From positions 1-36,425 of the forward strand of contig JANXMY010000172.1 in assembly GCA_025354405.1 (NCBI GenBank): 36,425 nucleotides of DNA, written 5' to 3'. A program made the position numbers and the translations under genes. This DNA comes from Armatimonadota bacterium. Its GTDB lineage: Bacteria > Armatimonadota > Armatimonadia > Armatimonadales > Capsulimonadaceae. Positions 29,181 through 36,425 of the stretch are shown here, piece after piece. The notes beneath the pieces were generated by a model. That model saw nothing but the letters and a program-made list of their open reading frames with translations. It did not search any database and had not been told where the DNA came from. Every line of letters begins with the position of its first letter. The first letter of the stretch is position 1.

Positions 29181-31190
29181 CTAGAAGGGCAGATAATTCA
29201 CGGTCTTCGCGATCAGCGCCAAGGCGATCGCGCTCATACCAATCAGCCCCGTTCCGCAGGCAAATCCCGCCAGCAGCACTGGCGTGTAAAGCTGCCAGCG
29301 CTCCAGGCCGAAACGTTTGGCAAAGTAATATCGGCCCAGTAAGGCCCCGATCATGGTCGGAATGGTATTGTGCGGGATGTTTCCAATTCCGCCGATGAAG
29401 CCGTAGAAGAACAGAAGCGGCCATTTGAAGAGCATCGTCGCCCCGTAGAGTGCCATCGCCGCTGCCGCACCGACCCCGATCACGGAGGGCTTGATCGCGT
29501 GGATCGCCCAGCCCGCACCGTGCCCGGCATTGATTTGGGTCCAGATCGAGAGGTTGATCACCGAAAGCGGCCAGAACTTCTGGGCATACGGGAACTGCGC
29601 ACTCGGGATATCGTTGGTCTTCCACAGGAAGCCCCAGTACAGGAAGCTGGTCACGAGGATCAGCGGCAGCATAAAGATTTCCAGCTTCAGGATGCTGGTG
29701 AACTTGGTACCTGTCAGCTCAATCTCGCGGAACTTCTGCGCCTGACCGCCATAGTCGTTCAAAGGCAGGGGTGCAAACCAGATATCCGGCTGCGTGTAAC
29801 CGCTGCGCAAGACGACCGCCTGGTTTAGGAAGGGGAAAGAGATGCCCTGCCCGGTCAAGCCGATCAGACGCGCGGAGACGTAGGAGTTCAGCGGGGTCCA
29901 GACCAGGCCATAGAAGATAATGATCCAAATCGGGAAGCCCGGAACCAGCTTGTGGTTTAGCAGAACGTAGCCGATTGTCGCCGCAAACCAGGCCCCCATC
30001 GCATACTGCCACGGGAAATCGCCGCGCCCTTCCGGCACTTTGCCGAGGCTTCCCCGCTGCGCCCGCTGCTCCGTGCCGCGCGACTTGAGGACCGTCAGCA
30101 GCACCGCCCCGATACCGATAGCCGCGATTGCCAGCTGGGTTCCGATCCCAAATGACATCCAAAAGTCGAAGTCAATCGCCGCTTTGGTCTGGATCGTCGG
30201 CGAGCCGGGAACCCAGTGTGGGAACAGATTATACGAGTGCAAAATCGGGTTGGCCACGATCTGCGCCCCGACCGAAGAGATAAAGCCGCCCAGAACAATC
30301 GAGTACGGCAGGATGAACCCAAACAAGATCAGGCCGAGGTCAGGATTATAGCCCGTCAATGCCGTCGGCAGGACGCGCTCGGTGTTAGGCGTCAGGTCCA
30401 GGAACGGGATCGGCAGAATCGTCAGGGGCTTGCCGAGGGCGACGCCCGTAAAGATTGGGATGGCCAGATAGAAGAAACCGAACAGGAGACCAATAATGGT
30501 TCCGGTGGAGAAGACCTGCCAGCGCCAGGAGTCCTCTTTAGACGATGCTTCCGCCAGAGCCGTCGCACCGGAAGCTGCAATTGGGGCAAACGGGAACGGC
30601 AGCCGCTCGATGTCGGAGGTCACCCGGAACAGCATATAGCCCAGGCCCATCCACTTCATACGATCGAAAATCTGCCCGAAGAGCATGACCAGGATCGGTA
30701 TGGCCCAGGCCGCATCCATAAATGTTCGATGCGCATACGCCGGAGAGCCGAGCGGCGGCGCGATCCACCCGACATGGGTCAGGTAGGGTGCGACAGTCGC
30801 CATCGCCGGGGACTGCATAATATACTGCAGGGCGATGAAGTTGCCGAACGGTCCACCGGAGATGCCCGGGAGCGAGCCGAAGCCGGAACCTGCCAGCGCA
30901 CCTGCCATGTAGAACAGGCAGTAGATCTCCTGCCGTTTCAGCGGCAGAAATGAGCGACGAGCGATCTCGGAAAACAGCACGATGGTCACCCACTGCGCCG
31001 CCGACCCCAGCCCCTGCCCCGCGACCAGGCCCAGATAGATGGCACCCGGCAGCATAATCAAGCAGACGAAGAGTGCCCCGAGCATGACTTTGCCCGTAAA
31101 ACCCTCTTCAAACTGGATTTTCTGTCCGTTCTCGTCGCCGGAAGTGTCTTCGGACCGCTCACGCGCCGATTCAATGTCGTCTTCTGCCAA
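29181..31190 (-). CDS. OPT-like multi-pass transporter (DUF6785/DUF6784-type)
   Basis: A 669-residue polytopic protein with roughly 14 membrane helices after a 30-residue acidic cytosolic start. Recurrent features include FVCLIMLPGAIYLGLVAGQG, the loop GSGFGSLPGISGGPFGNFIALQYIM, a long re-entrant-rich region and KLVPGFPIWIIIFYGLVWTP. The overall pattern fits the OPT/oligopeptide-transporter superfamily, as in large uncharacterised proteins from Planctomycetes, Armatimonadota and Verrucomicrobia. Substrates in that superfamily are peptides and metal complexes; none can be named here. The start is TTG at 31190, with AAGGAG 10 nt upstream. No ATG before the first helix exists. The gene is 38 bp downstream of the giant fusion and clearly in its operon. 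Confidence 0.72.
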   Translation of the reverse strand: MAEDDIESARERSEDTSGDENGQKIQFEEGFTGKVMLGALFVCLIMLPGAIYLGLVAGQGLGSAAQWVTIVLFSEIARRSFLPLKRQEIYCLFYMAGALAGSGFGSLPGISGGPFGNFIALQYIMQSPAMATVAPYLTHVGWIAPPLGSPAYAHRTFMDAAWAIPILVMLFGQIFDRMKWMGLGYMLFRVTSDIERLPFPFAPIAASGATALAEASSKEDSWRWQVFSTGTIIGLLFGFFYLAIPIFTGVALGKPLTILPIPFLDLTPNTERVLPTALTGYNPDLGLILFGFILPYSIVLGGFISSVGAQIVANPILHSYNLFPHWVPGSPTIQTKAAIDFDFWMSFGIGTQLAIAAIGIGAVLLTVLKSRGTEQRAQRGSLGKVPEGRGDFPWQYAMGAWFAATIGYVLLNHKLVPGFPIWIIIFYGLVWTPLNSYVSARLIGLTGQGISFPFLNQAVVLRSGYTQPDIWFAPLPLNDYGGQAQKFREIELTGTKFTSILKLEIFMLPLILVTSFLYWGFLWKTNDIPSAQFPYAQKFWPLSVINLSIWTQINAGHGAGWAIHAIKPSVIGVGAAAAMALYGATMLFKWPLLFFYGFIGGIGNIPHNTIPTMIGALLGRYYFAKRFGLERWQLYTPVLLAGFACGTGLIGMSAIALALIAKTVNYLPF

Positions 31191-31228
31191 GCAGGCGTAT
31201 CTCCTTGTTAATTCCGTAACTTACATTC

Positions 31229-34200
31229 TTACAGCGCAGGGGCCACTGTCGCACCCGCAGTCGCGGGCATCTGCACTGCGGTCGCCCCGGCGGCTTGCGT
31301 GCCGCCAATCTCCATATAGCGCTCCCGCTCGATCTCGGTCAGCGTCCGCCAGATCAGGAACTGCTTGCGCAGAACGTTCAGGAAGCGGCGATTGACGCGC
31401 TTCCAGTTGGAAACGTCGCCTGAAGTCCGGGTCAGGGTCAATTGTACATCGTACACCGATTCGAGGTCCGTCGGGGCCGTGTCCAGCATCAGGGTCTGCG
31501 AGACTCCAAGGTCGAACGGAGCCAGCCAGACCCGGCCCGTCAGACGGTAGCCGGGGCCAAGCGGCATAGTCTCGACACCGGTGCGGATATCCTGGGTCAA
31601 AAAGTCGCCGACCGACTGCTCTTCGTAGGCCCGGAACCACTCGGCTAAGAACTCGTTGATCCCCTGCGCCTGGGCTCCAGCGACGGCGAAGGGCAGCTTG
31701 ATCTTCCAAACGTCGCCTTCCGGCTCAGGAACTTTCCAGGTGCGGTCGACGGCCGGGGTCGCAACTTCCGACGCTTTGCGAGCCGGGAAGATCGTCGACA
31801 GCAGCACCACCGCGATCACGAGGCCAATGGACAGCTCGGCCGAAGTCGACGAGAAGTTGAGATAGAGTCCCGGCAGAATGTGGAAGACGCTGATCAGCTT
31901 ACTCAGACACTGCCCGATCAAGTAGCCTGAGACCGCGCCGATGATGCCGTAGACCACTGCTTCAGCAATGAACAGCATGGCGATATTACTCGGCGAGAGG
32001 CCGATAGACGAGAAGATGCCAATCTCTTTCACCCGCTCAAACACCGAGCCGAGCATCGTGTTGAGAACGATCAACGCTGCAATCAAAATCGGGATGATGA
32101 TCGTGATCAACCCCTGCGAGGAAGTCGCGCCGATGGCCGAGAAGCGGTGGTTCTCCGGCGCATCCGTGACCGTGTCTTTAGGGCCATTATGGAAGCCCCC
32201 TGCGTAGAGGTTCAGGTCGAGGCGCGGCATGAGGTCCTGCAGCTCACGGTAGACCGTCTTGCCGTCGCCCATGTTGATCGCCACGGAGCGCAAATCGCCT
32301 CCCATGTTGATTAGCGTGCTGTAAGGGACATAAAGAACATTGTCCGGGTCAAGATGCAGATATTCCTGGAAGCCGGCCTGCGTCGAGGCCGCCGCGCCCG
32401 CAGACGCGCTGCTCTGCTGCTGCTGGGCCTGGTAGTCCACGGGGGTCAGGGTCTCGTTATCCAGGTCTTTGACGGCTTTGAACTTGACGGGGTCCACAAT
32501 CCCAATCACGAGGTAAGGAACGCCGCTGAAGTTGATCGTCACCTTGCCAACATCGGACGGGGCGATCTGCAGGCTGGTCGCCACGCCCTGGGGAATGATC
32601 GCTGTGTAGGTATCGCCGCGGCTGAACCAGCGCCCCGCCGTCAGCGATTTATCCACGCCCGAAACCTGGGACTCTTGCGGGGTAAAGCCGCAAACTCCTT
32701 TGACGTCCGTACCCAGATGGGCGCGGGTGAGGTGCAGGAATGACTGCTGGCCCTGCGTTGTTCCGAAGAACCAGGCACGGGGCGCAACCGAGAACTTGTC
32801 GCCGTATTCATCGTTGAGCAGGCGGTAAGCAGGCTGCTGCAGCGCGTCCCAGGTCGGCAGCCGCAGCAGAAGCCCGCTGTACGGTGAAATGCCAGGGGCA
32901 CTCACATTGTTATACCGAATGGTATTGACGATGGAGGTAAACGACAGCACCGTAAAGGTCAGCAGCACCAGGGTCAGACAGGTCAGCAGGGTGCGCTCTT
33001 TGCGGCGGCGCATGTTGGAGATGCCCAGCGCGAAGGCCGCGAATGCGATGGAGGCCTTGCCGACATCAGCTTTATGCACTCCTGATACGGACCGGTTCAT
33101 CTGCTTGAGCTGCTCTTCGAACTTTCCCCAGACCAGCAGCGAGACGATCACCGAGAGTGCCAGCATGACAAACGCGATCAAAATGATCATCGGGTTGACC
33201 GACCCGATGCTGAATGCCGGGTGGATCTGGGAGAAGACCGCGAAGATCGCCAGGAAGATTGCAAACGCCGCTCCAAGCTGCCGCTTCAGGTCCGAGTAGC
33301 CAAATAACAGCCGCTCTAAGAAATAGGCGAACGGAATCAGCAGGAAAAGATAGAAGATGACGCCTTTGACCACATCATCTGCCGTCTGCTGCGCCTGCGG
33401 GTAAACGCGGGCTTCATTGGCCCATGCCTGACGGCTGAAGGCATCGAACGCTTCGTAGTCCTGCTTCGCATAAGCCGCTAGGGCCTGCTGAATTTCTTCC
33501 CCCGCCAAATGATGCAGATGCGTTATCGGATTCGTTTCGTCCTTGGTGTCCAAAATGCGGAAGCGAGCCAGGTTCTGGATACGGAATTCATCCAGGTTCC
33601 ACATATCTTTGGCGACGCGCAGGGCCGTATTTGTGATTGCGCCGTTTCGCACTGCATCGTCGGGATTATTCGGGTCTGGCGGGCGGGTATCGCTGCCGAA
33701 CCGGGCGGATGCCAGGCCGACGGCATAGCCTATCCCCTGGGCGTTGCGCTGGTTTTCGCCGCTGGATTTCTTCGGATCTGCAGGCAGAGAGTTGATCAGC
33801 AGGAACCTGGCCCCGCCAATTCCGGAGTCCATGACCACTTTCAAGCGTGTGTTCACGCCCGGTGTCGAGAAGAGCACGGCCACATCTTCGACATACGAGA
33901 CACCCGGCTCCAGCCCAGCGAGAATAAAACCGTACTGACGCGGCTCGCCGTCGGTGGCTCCGTCGTAAATGTGCACGCCCGTCAGCGACTTCAAGGCCTG
34001 CTGATCGATCAGATCGTAAATGGAAGTGGAAACGCAGGGAAAGACGATCACCTGGGTTTCTTTAAGGTCACTAGTCAGATCAAACTCAGTGGGATAGTTC
34101 GCCGCCCCGTTGACCCCTTGATCCGGTGCATAGTCGATGTCGCCGCGCGCGGCCAGGGCATCGTCGGTCTGGTGAATGTGGAACGCAGCAACCTTGACCG

Positions 34201-36091
34201 CACCGCCCGTGCCGGCTCGCAGCCCTGAGCCATTTGAGATGACGATCGGCAGACCGACAAAGCTGAACTTGGCATTGTCCGGTGCGCCTTCGGTCGCCTG
34301 AATCAAGTTGCCGCGAACACCCATCATGGTTTTGGAGGTATTCGCGATCACAGCCAGAGAGTCGGCAATCGGCAGGTCAGGGACGAAGTTCCGTTTCGGC
34401 TGAAACTCCAGAACACGCCCTGTCAGATCGGAAAAGCCCAGGCGAAGGCCCTGACGCGTCCAGGCCGGCCAGCCGGGGACAGGCATCACGGATTGTGTGC
34501 TGTCGGGCTTCACCGCATCGGGATCGTTCGTATCGTTGAGCAGGTGCCAGTACTGGCAGGCCAGCAGCTTCGTCTGGGCCGATAAGTTCACGATGTTGAC
34601 GTGACTGAAAGTGTCGGCTGGGGTATCGGTCTGCTGCCGCGCATCGTCGGTCGTCGCGAAAGTTATTCCTTTGCCGCCCGCCATCGTTGCAGCTTCGGCG
34701 TCAAAGGCAAACCGACCCGGCAGGTAGTTCCGCCAGTTCTTGCCGTTCGCGCCATTGACTCCATCCGCAAATGCCGTTGCGGGATCGAAGCCCAGCGTCT
34801 GACCGATCTTCTCCGAGTTCTCACGCAGGGTTCGCCCAATGTCCGAGAAGTCACTTTGAATATCTTCGCGATAGTCGTAGAACACGCCTTTATAGAAGAC
34901 ACCCACGCTGCCGGTCTGCGACGACAAGTCGATTCCGGAGAAGAGCAGGACATTTGTGCGCTTCGGCAATGGGGAGTGAAAAAGCGTATGCTTCAGCGTA
35001 TCACCCATCGAAATCGGACGCCAGCTATCCAGATGGGTATCGACGAAAGTCCGTGCGCCTTGAATACCCAGAAAATGCGCGCCGCAGGCGACGAAAATCA
35101 CCGTACGCTTCGGCGGATGCGCCTTAAAGGTACGCGCCAGCTCCAGCAGTGAGGCAATGCCCCCAGCCGATTCCGCTCCGGGTGCCTGTGTCGGCACCAC
35201 GGACATCGAATCGTAATAGGACTCGATCACCACCGCCTGGTCCGCCAGGGGCCCGGTGCCCTGGATCGTGCCGACGATGTTTGCTGCCGTGCCCATCTTC
35301 CAGGGATTATCGCAGGAGAGGCTGACCGTAAAATTGGGGGTGGTGAGCGTAGCGGACTGCAGAACGGCGGCATCCGCACGGGAGATCCAGAAGCGAGGTA
35401 CGGCGACGGGGATACCGATAAACTTGGATTCCCCCTCGCCGCGCATGGTCTGGGTCGGCTCGACGAAGATAATCGCTTTGGCCCCGAGCCGGGCGGCGTT
35501 CAGCCACTCCGTGCCGCAGTTGAAGTCCAGCAGAACGATGCTGCCGCCAACGGGCTTACCCCGAAAATTTCGCAGCTCGCCGCGTCCGGCATAAATCAGT
35601 GGGCCATTTATTCCCGCCGCCGGCAGAGTAGAGGTACGCACCAGGTTCGGCCAGAGCGGCTGCAGTGCCAGCGGCTTCGGCAGACCTGCTGCCTTGACAT
35701 AAGCCCCGCCATCGATGGGAGTAGTCACCGTAAACGGCTCTTCGGTGACATTCGCCGTGCCGAAGATCTGTGTAAATTGCTGCTTGACATACGCCCGGGC
35801 AATGTCCCCGCCCTGCGTCCCGGCGACCCGAGAGTGCGCGGTGACCGGTGCGCCCAGTGGCTGGTTCAGTACCGGGTACTGGATATTCGACAGGTCGGCG
35901 ACGGTCTGGGAGAGTCGTGCCGAACTGATACTCTGTGAGAGAGCAACATAATTCCGTGCCGCTTCCGGGTCGACCTTGATTTTACTGTCGGCGGCCCGTG
36001 CGCCGCTCAGGCAAAGAAAGAGCAGAGACACAGAGAGAAAGACACGAAACGCGGAGGCAGTCTCGCGGAGAATGCGGCGGGAACTCATCAT
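31229..36091 (-). CDS. Giant fusion: PA/M28 pseudo-peptidase ectodomain + FtsX/MacB-type permease
   Basis: A 1620-residue protein. A Sec signal (FRVFLSVSLLFLCLSGARA) leads into a large ectodomain containing a PA-like segment (LIYAGRGELRNFRGKPVGG, about 150-205) and an M28 aminopeptidase-like domain (about 270-500). The M28 sites are degraded: the zinc HYD motif reads YYD, the D-N-A-S-G bridge reads AESAGG, and the catalytic EE reads AHF in VACGAHFLGIQG. Three membrane helices (about 909-987) precede an FtsX-type core: a helix at about 1030-1053, a MacB_PCD-like external domain to about 1325, and three helices at about 1326-1440 with VFERVKEIGIFSSIGLSP. A 180-residue cytosolic C-terminal domain ends the chain. 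Helix count keeps the MacB-like part outside and the tail inside. The start is ATG 36091 with AAGGA upstream. Operon leader gene. Confidence 0.88.
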   Translation of the reverse strand: MMSSRRILRETASAFRVFLSVSLLFLCLSGARAADSKIKVDPEAARNYVALSQSISSARLSQTVADLSNIQYPVLNQPLGAPVTAHSRVAGTQGGDIARAYVKQQFTQIFGTANVTEEPFTVTTPIDGGAYVKAAGLPKPLALQPLWPNLVRTSTLPAAGINGPLIYAGRGELRNFRGKPVGGSIVLLDFNCGTEWLNAARLGAKAIIFVEPTQTMRGEGESKFIGIPVAVPRFWISRADAAVLQSATLTTPNFTVSLSCDNPWKMGTAANIVGTIQGTGPLADQAVVIESYYDSMSVVPTQAPGAESAGGIASLLELARTFKAHPPKRTVIFVACGAHFLGIQGARTFVDTHLDSWRPISMGDTLKHTLFHSPLPKRTNVLLFSGIDLSSQTGSVGVFYKGVFYDYREDIQSDFSDIGRTLRENSEKIGQTLGFDPATAFADGVNGANGKNWRNYLPGRFAFDAEAATMAGGKGITFATTDDARQQTDTPADTFSHVNIVNLSAQTKLLACQYWHLLNDTNDPDAVKPDSTQSVMPVPGWPAWTRQGLRLGFSDLTGRVLEFQPKRNFVPDLPIADSLAVIANTSKTMMGVRGNLIQATEGAPDNAKFSFVGLPIVISNGSGLRAGTGGAVKVAAFHIHQTDDALAARGDIDYAPDQGVNGAANYPTEFDLTSDLKETQVIVFPCVSTSIYDLIDQQALKSLTGVHIYDGATDGEPRQYGFILAGLEPGVSYVEDVAVLFSTPGVNTRLKVVMDSGIGGARFLLINSLPADPKKSSGENQRNAQGIGYAVGLASARFGSDTRPPDPNNPDDAVRNGAITNTALRVAKDMWNLDEFRIQNLARFRILDTKDETNPITHLHHLAGEEIQQALAAYAKQDYEAFDAFSRQAWANEARVYPQAQQTADDVVKGVIFYLFLLIPFAYFLERLLFGYSDLKRQLGAAFAIFLAIFAVFSQIHPAFSIGSVNPMIILIAFVMLALSVIVSLLVWGKFEEQLKQMNRSVSGVHKADVGKASIAFAAFALGISNMRRRKERTLLTCLTLVLLTFTVLSFTSIVNTIRYNNVSAPGISPYSGLLLRLPTWDALQQPAYRLLNDEYGDKFSVAPRAWFFGTTQGQQSFLHLTRAHLGTDVKGVCGFTPQESQVSGVDKSLTAGRWFSRGDTYTAIIPQGVATSLQIAPSDVGKVTINFSGVPYLVIGIVDPVKFKAVKDLDNETLTPVDYQAQQQQSSASAGAAASTQAGFQEYLHLDPDNVLYVPYSTLINMGGDLRSVAINMGDGKTVYRELQDLMPRLDLNLYAGGFHNGPKDTVTDAPENHRFSAIGATSSQGLITIIIPILIAALIVLNTMLGSVFERVKEIGIFSSIGLSPSNIAMLFIAEAVVYGIIGAVSGYLIGQCLSKLISVFHILPGLYLNFSSTSAELSIGLVIAVVLLSTIFPARKASEVATPAVDRTWKVPEPEGDVWKIKLPFAVAGAQAQGINEFLAEWFRAYEEQSVGDFLTQDIRTGVETMPLGPGYRLTGRVWLAPFDLGVSQTLMLDTAPTDLESVYDVQLTLTRTSGDVSNWKRVNRRFLNVLRKQFLIWRTLTEIERERYMEIGGTQAAGATAVQMPATAGATVAPAL

Positions 36092-36142
36092 GCAGTGCAA
36101 TCCTTGAACAAGGGCCGCGTCGGCATCGACGGGCAGTGAAAC

Positions 36143-36170
36143 GTTAAGAGAATATTAAGAGAATTTCAAA
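36143..36170 (-). promoter_or_regulatory. Weaker third Pho-box-like array before the giant fusion gene
   Basis: On the minus strand, TTTGAA (36170-36165), CTTAAT (36159-36154) and CTTAAC (36148-36143) are spaced exactly 11 bp. The two inner hexamers match CTTAAY perfectly and the outer one is degenerate. The array ends 51 bp before the ATG at 36091. No clear -10 box follows at the spacing seen at 4991. The region from 36101 to 36226 otherwise shows an AT-rich stretch but no gene. Confidence 0.55.
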
Positions 36171-36226
36171 GGTCTTGATAATAATATCACAAAGCGGCAA
36201 AAAAGGCAATAGGGGGAAAGATAGGG

Positions 36227-36273
36227 GAGTGCCTATAATCACTCGGTAAGTATTTTTAGGCTATAATAGCCTA
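36227..36273 (+). promoter_or_regulatory. Two palindromes each enclosing a TATAAT box
   Basis: GAGTG-CCTATAAT-CACTC (36227-36244) and TAGGCTATAATAGCCTA (36257-36273) each hold a TATAAT at their centre. The second ends on the A of the ATG at 36273, with TATAAT 5 nt before the start codon, so transcription would begin at the ATG. The palindromes may form the terminal repeat of the IS that follows or be operator sites for self-repression by its transposase. Confidence 0.6.
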
Positions 36274-36425
36274 TGACTGAACCGATTTTGTCCTGCCCCA
36301 CCTGCAGGGAGACCACCAAGCAACATCGTGCCGGCAAAAACGCCACCGGCACCGCCCGCCGCGAATGCCGACACTGCGGGCGCACCTATACGCCCGAGCC
36401 GAAACACCACGGCTACGACCTGGAG
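36273..36425 (+). CDS. IS1-family-like transposase, zinc-ribbon N-terminus (cut by window end)
   Basis: The first 51 codons run to the last base of the window. They encode MTEPILSCPTCRETTKQHRA, then GTARRECRHCGRTYTPEPKH, ending HGYDLE. The two pairs Cys8-x2-Cys11 and Cys32-x2-Cys35 form a zinc ribbon followed by G-R-T-Y-T-P-x-P and a GY segment. This is the pattern of the InsA-like N-terminus of IS1-family transposases. The catalytic part lies beyond the window. The -10 box TATAAT is 5 nt upstream inside a palindrome, so the mRNA is probably leaderless. A single-ORF transposase or a two-ORF IS1 with frameshifting cannot be distinguished here. Confidence 0.72.
   Translation, partial: MTEPILSCPTCRETTKQHRAGKNATGTARRECRHCGRTYTPEPKHHGYDLE

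Noticed and set aside
30216-30953. A 245-codon plus-strand ORF opposite the OPT-like transporter
   Set aside because: The translation is very rich in Arg, Gln and Glu, as expected from antisense of membrane helices, and has no ribosome site.
1-36425. tRNA or rRNA genes
   Set aside because: I saw no T-loop GGTTCRANNCC with a matching acceptor stem and no rRNA core sequences while reading both strands. A covariance-model scan would be decisive.

Overview
The window looks like chromosomal DNA of a GC-rich, free-living, Gram-negative-type bacterium, most likely an Armatimonadota member. The strongest clue is the gene at 5036: a type IV prepilin N-terminus with an ILFPVF...R.NAR junction followed by a DUF1559 body ending in an H-X9-DG motif, a combination greatly expanded in Armatimonadota (and, with a different junction, in Planctomycetes). 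The lineage is an inference. Long out-of-frame ORFs are common because of the base composition, so many apparent ORFs are shadows.

Layout. 1-5 kb: acyl-CoA synthetase, a small membrane protein, the wreck of a two-component system (histidine kinase start, palindromic repeat, frameshifted receiver), an MFS sugar-type transporter and a translationally coupled PlsC acyltransferase. 5-11 kb: the DUF1559 protein, a GlpD-like oxidoreductase, a SpoU RNA methyltransferase, a MoxR ATPase, a secreted NTF2-like protein and a 79-residue unknown, separated by miniature inverted-repeat elements. 11-13 kb: soluble transhydrogenase SthA with a structured leader, divergent from a glycan locus. 13-22 kb: the glycan locus, containing a GH99/71-like secreted protein, a GH127 beta-L-arabinofuranosidase, a GH99-like pseudogene carrying a 222-bp inverted-repeat element, and a 1216-residue multidomain protein with a GH99-like core and Ig-like repeats. 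22-26 kb: M48 metalloprotease with zinc ribbon, K+ channel, PdxT glutaminase and a membrane-anchored beta-propeller.

26-36 kb is the most unusual part: a six-gene minus-strand operon. Reading from 36.1 kb down, it encodes a 1620-residue fusion of a PA/M28-peptidase-like ectodomain with an FtsX/MacB-type permease, a 669-residue OPT-like transporter, an unrecognised 337-residue protein, an orphan PqqD-like protein, a short FtsX permease and a MacB/LolD-type ATPase. The M28 domain has lost several metal and catalytic residues. I infer a heterodimeric type VII ABC machine with a large extracytoplasmic pseudo-peptidase, working with a transporter and a peptide-binding-type PqqD fold. The substrate is unknown. 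The window closes with the start of an IS1-like transposase.

Cross-cutting signals: (i) arrays of CTTAAY repeats at an exact 11-bp period, matching the cyanobacterial SphR/PhoB-type Pho box, occur upstream of the DUF1559 gene and the RNA methyltransferase, with a weaker array upstream of the giant fusion gene; (ii) several genes have a -10 box only 5-9 nt before the start codon, implying leaderless mRNAs; (iii) at least four kinds of short inverted-repeat elements sit between genes, one of them inside a pseudogene.
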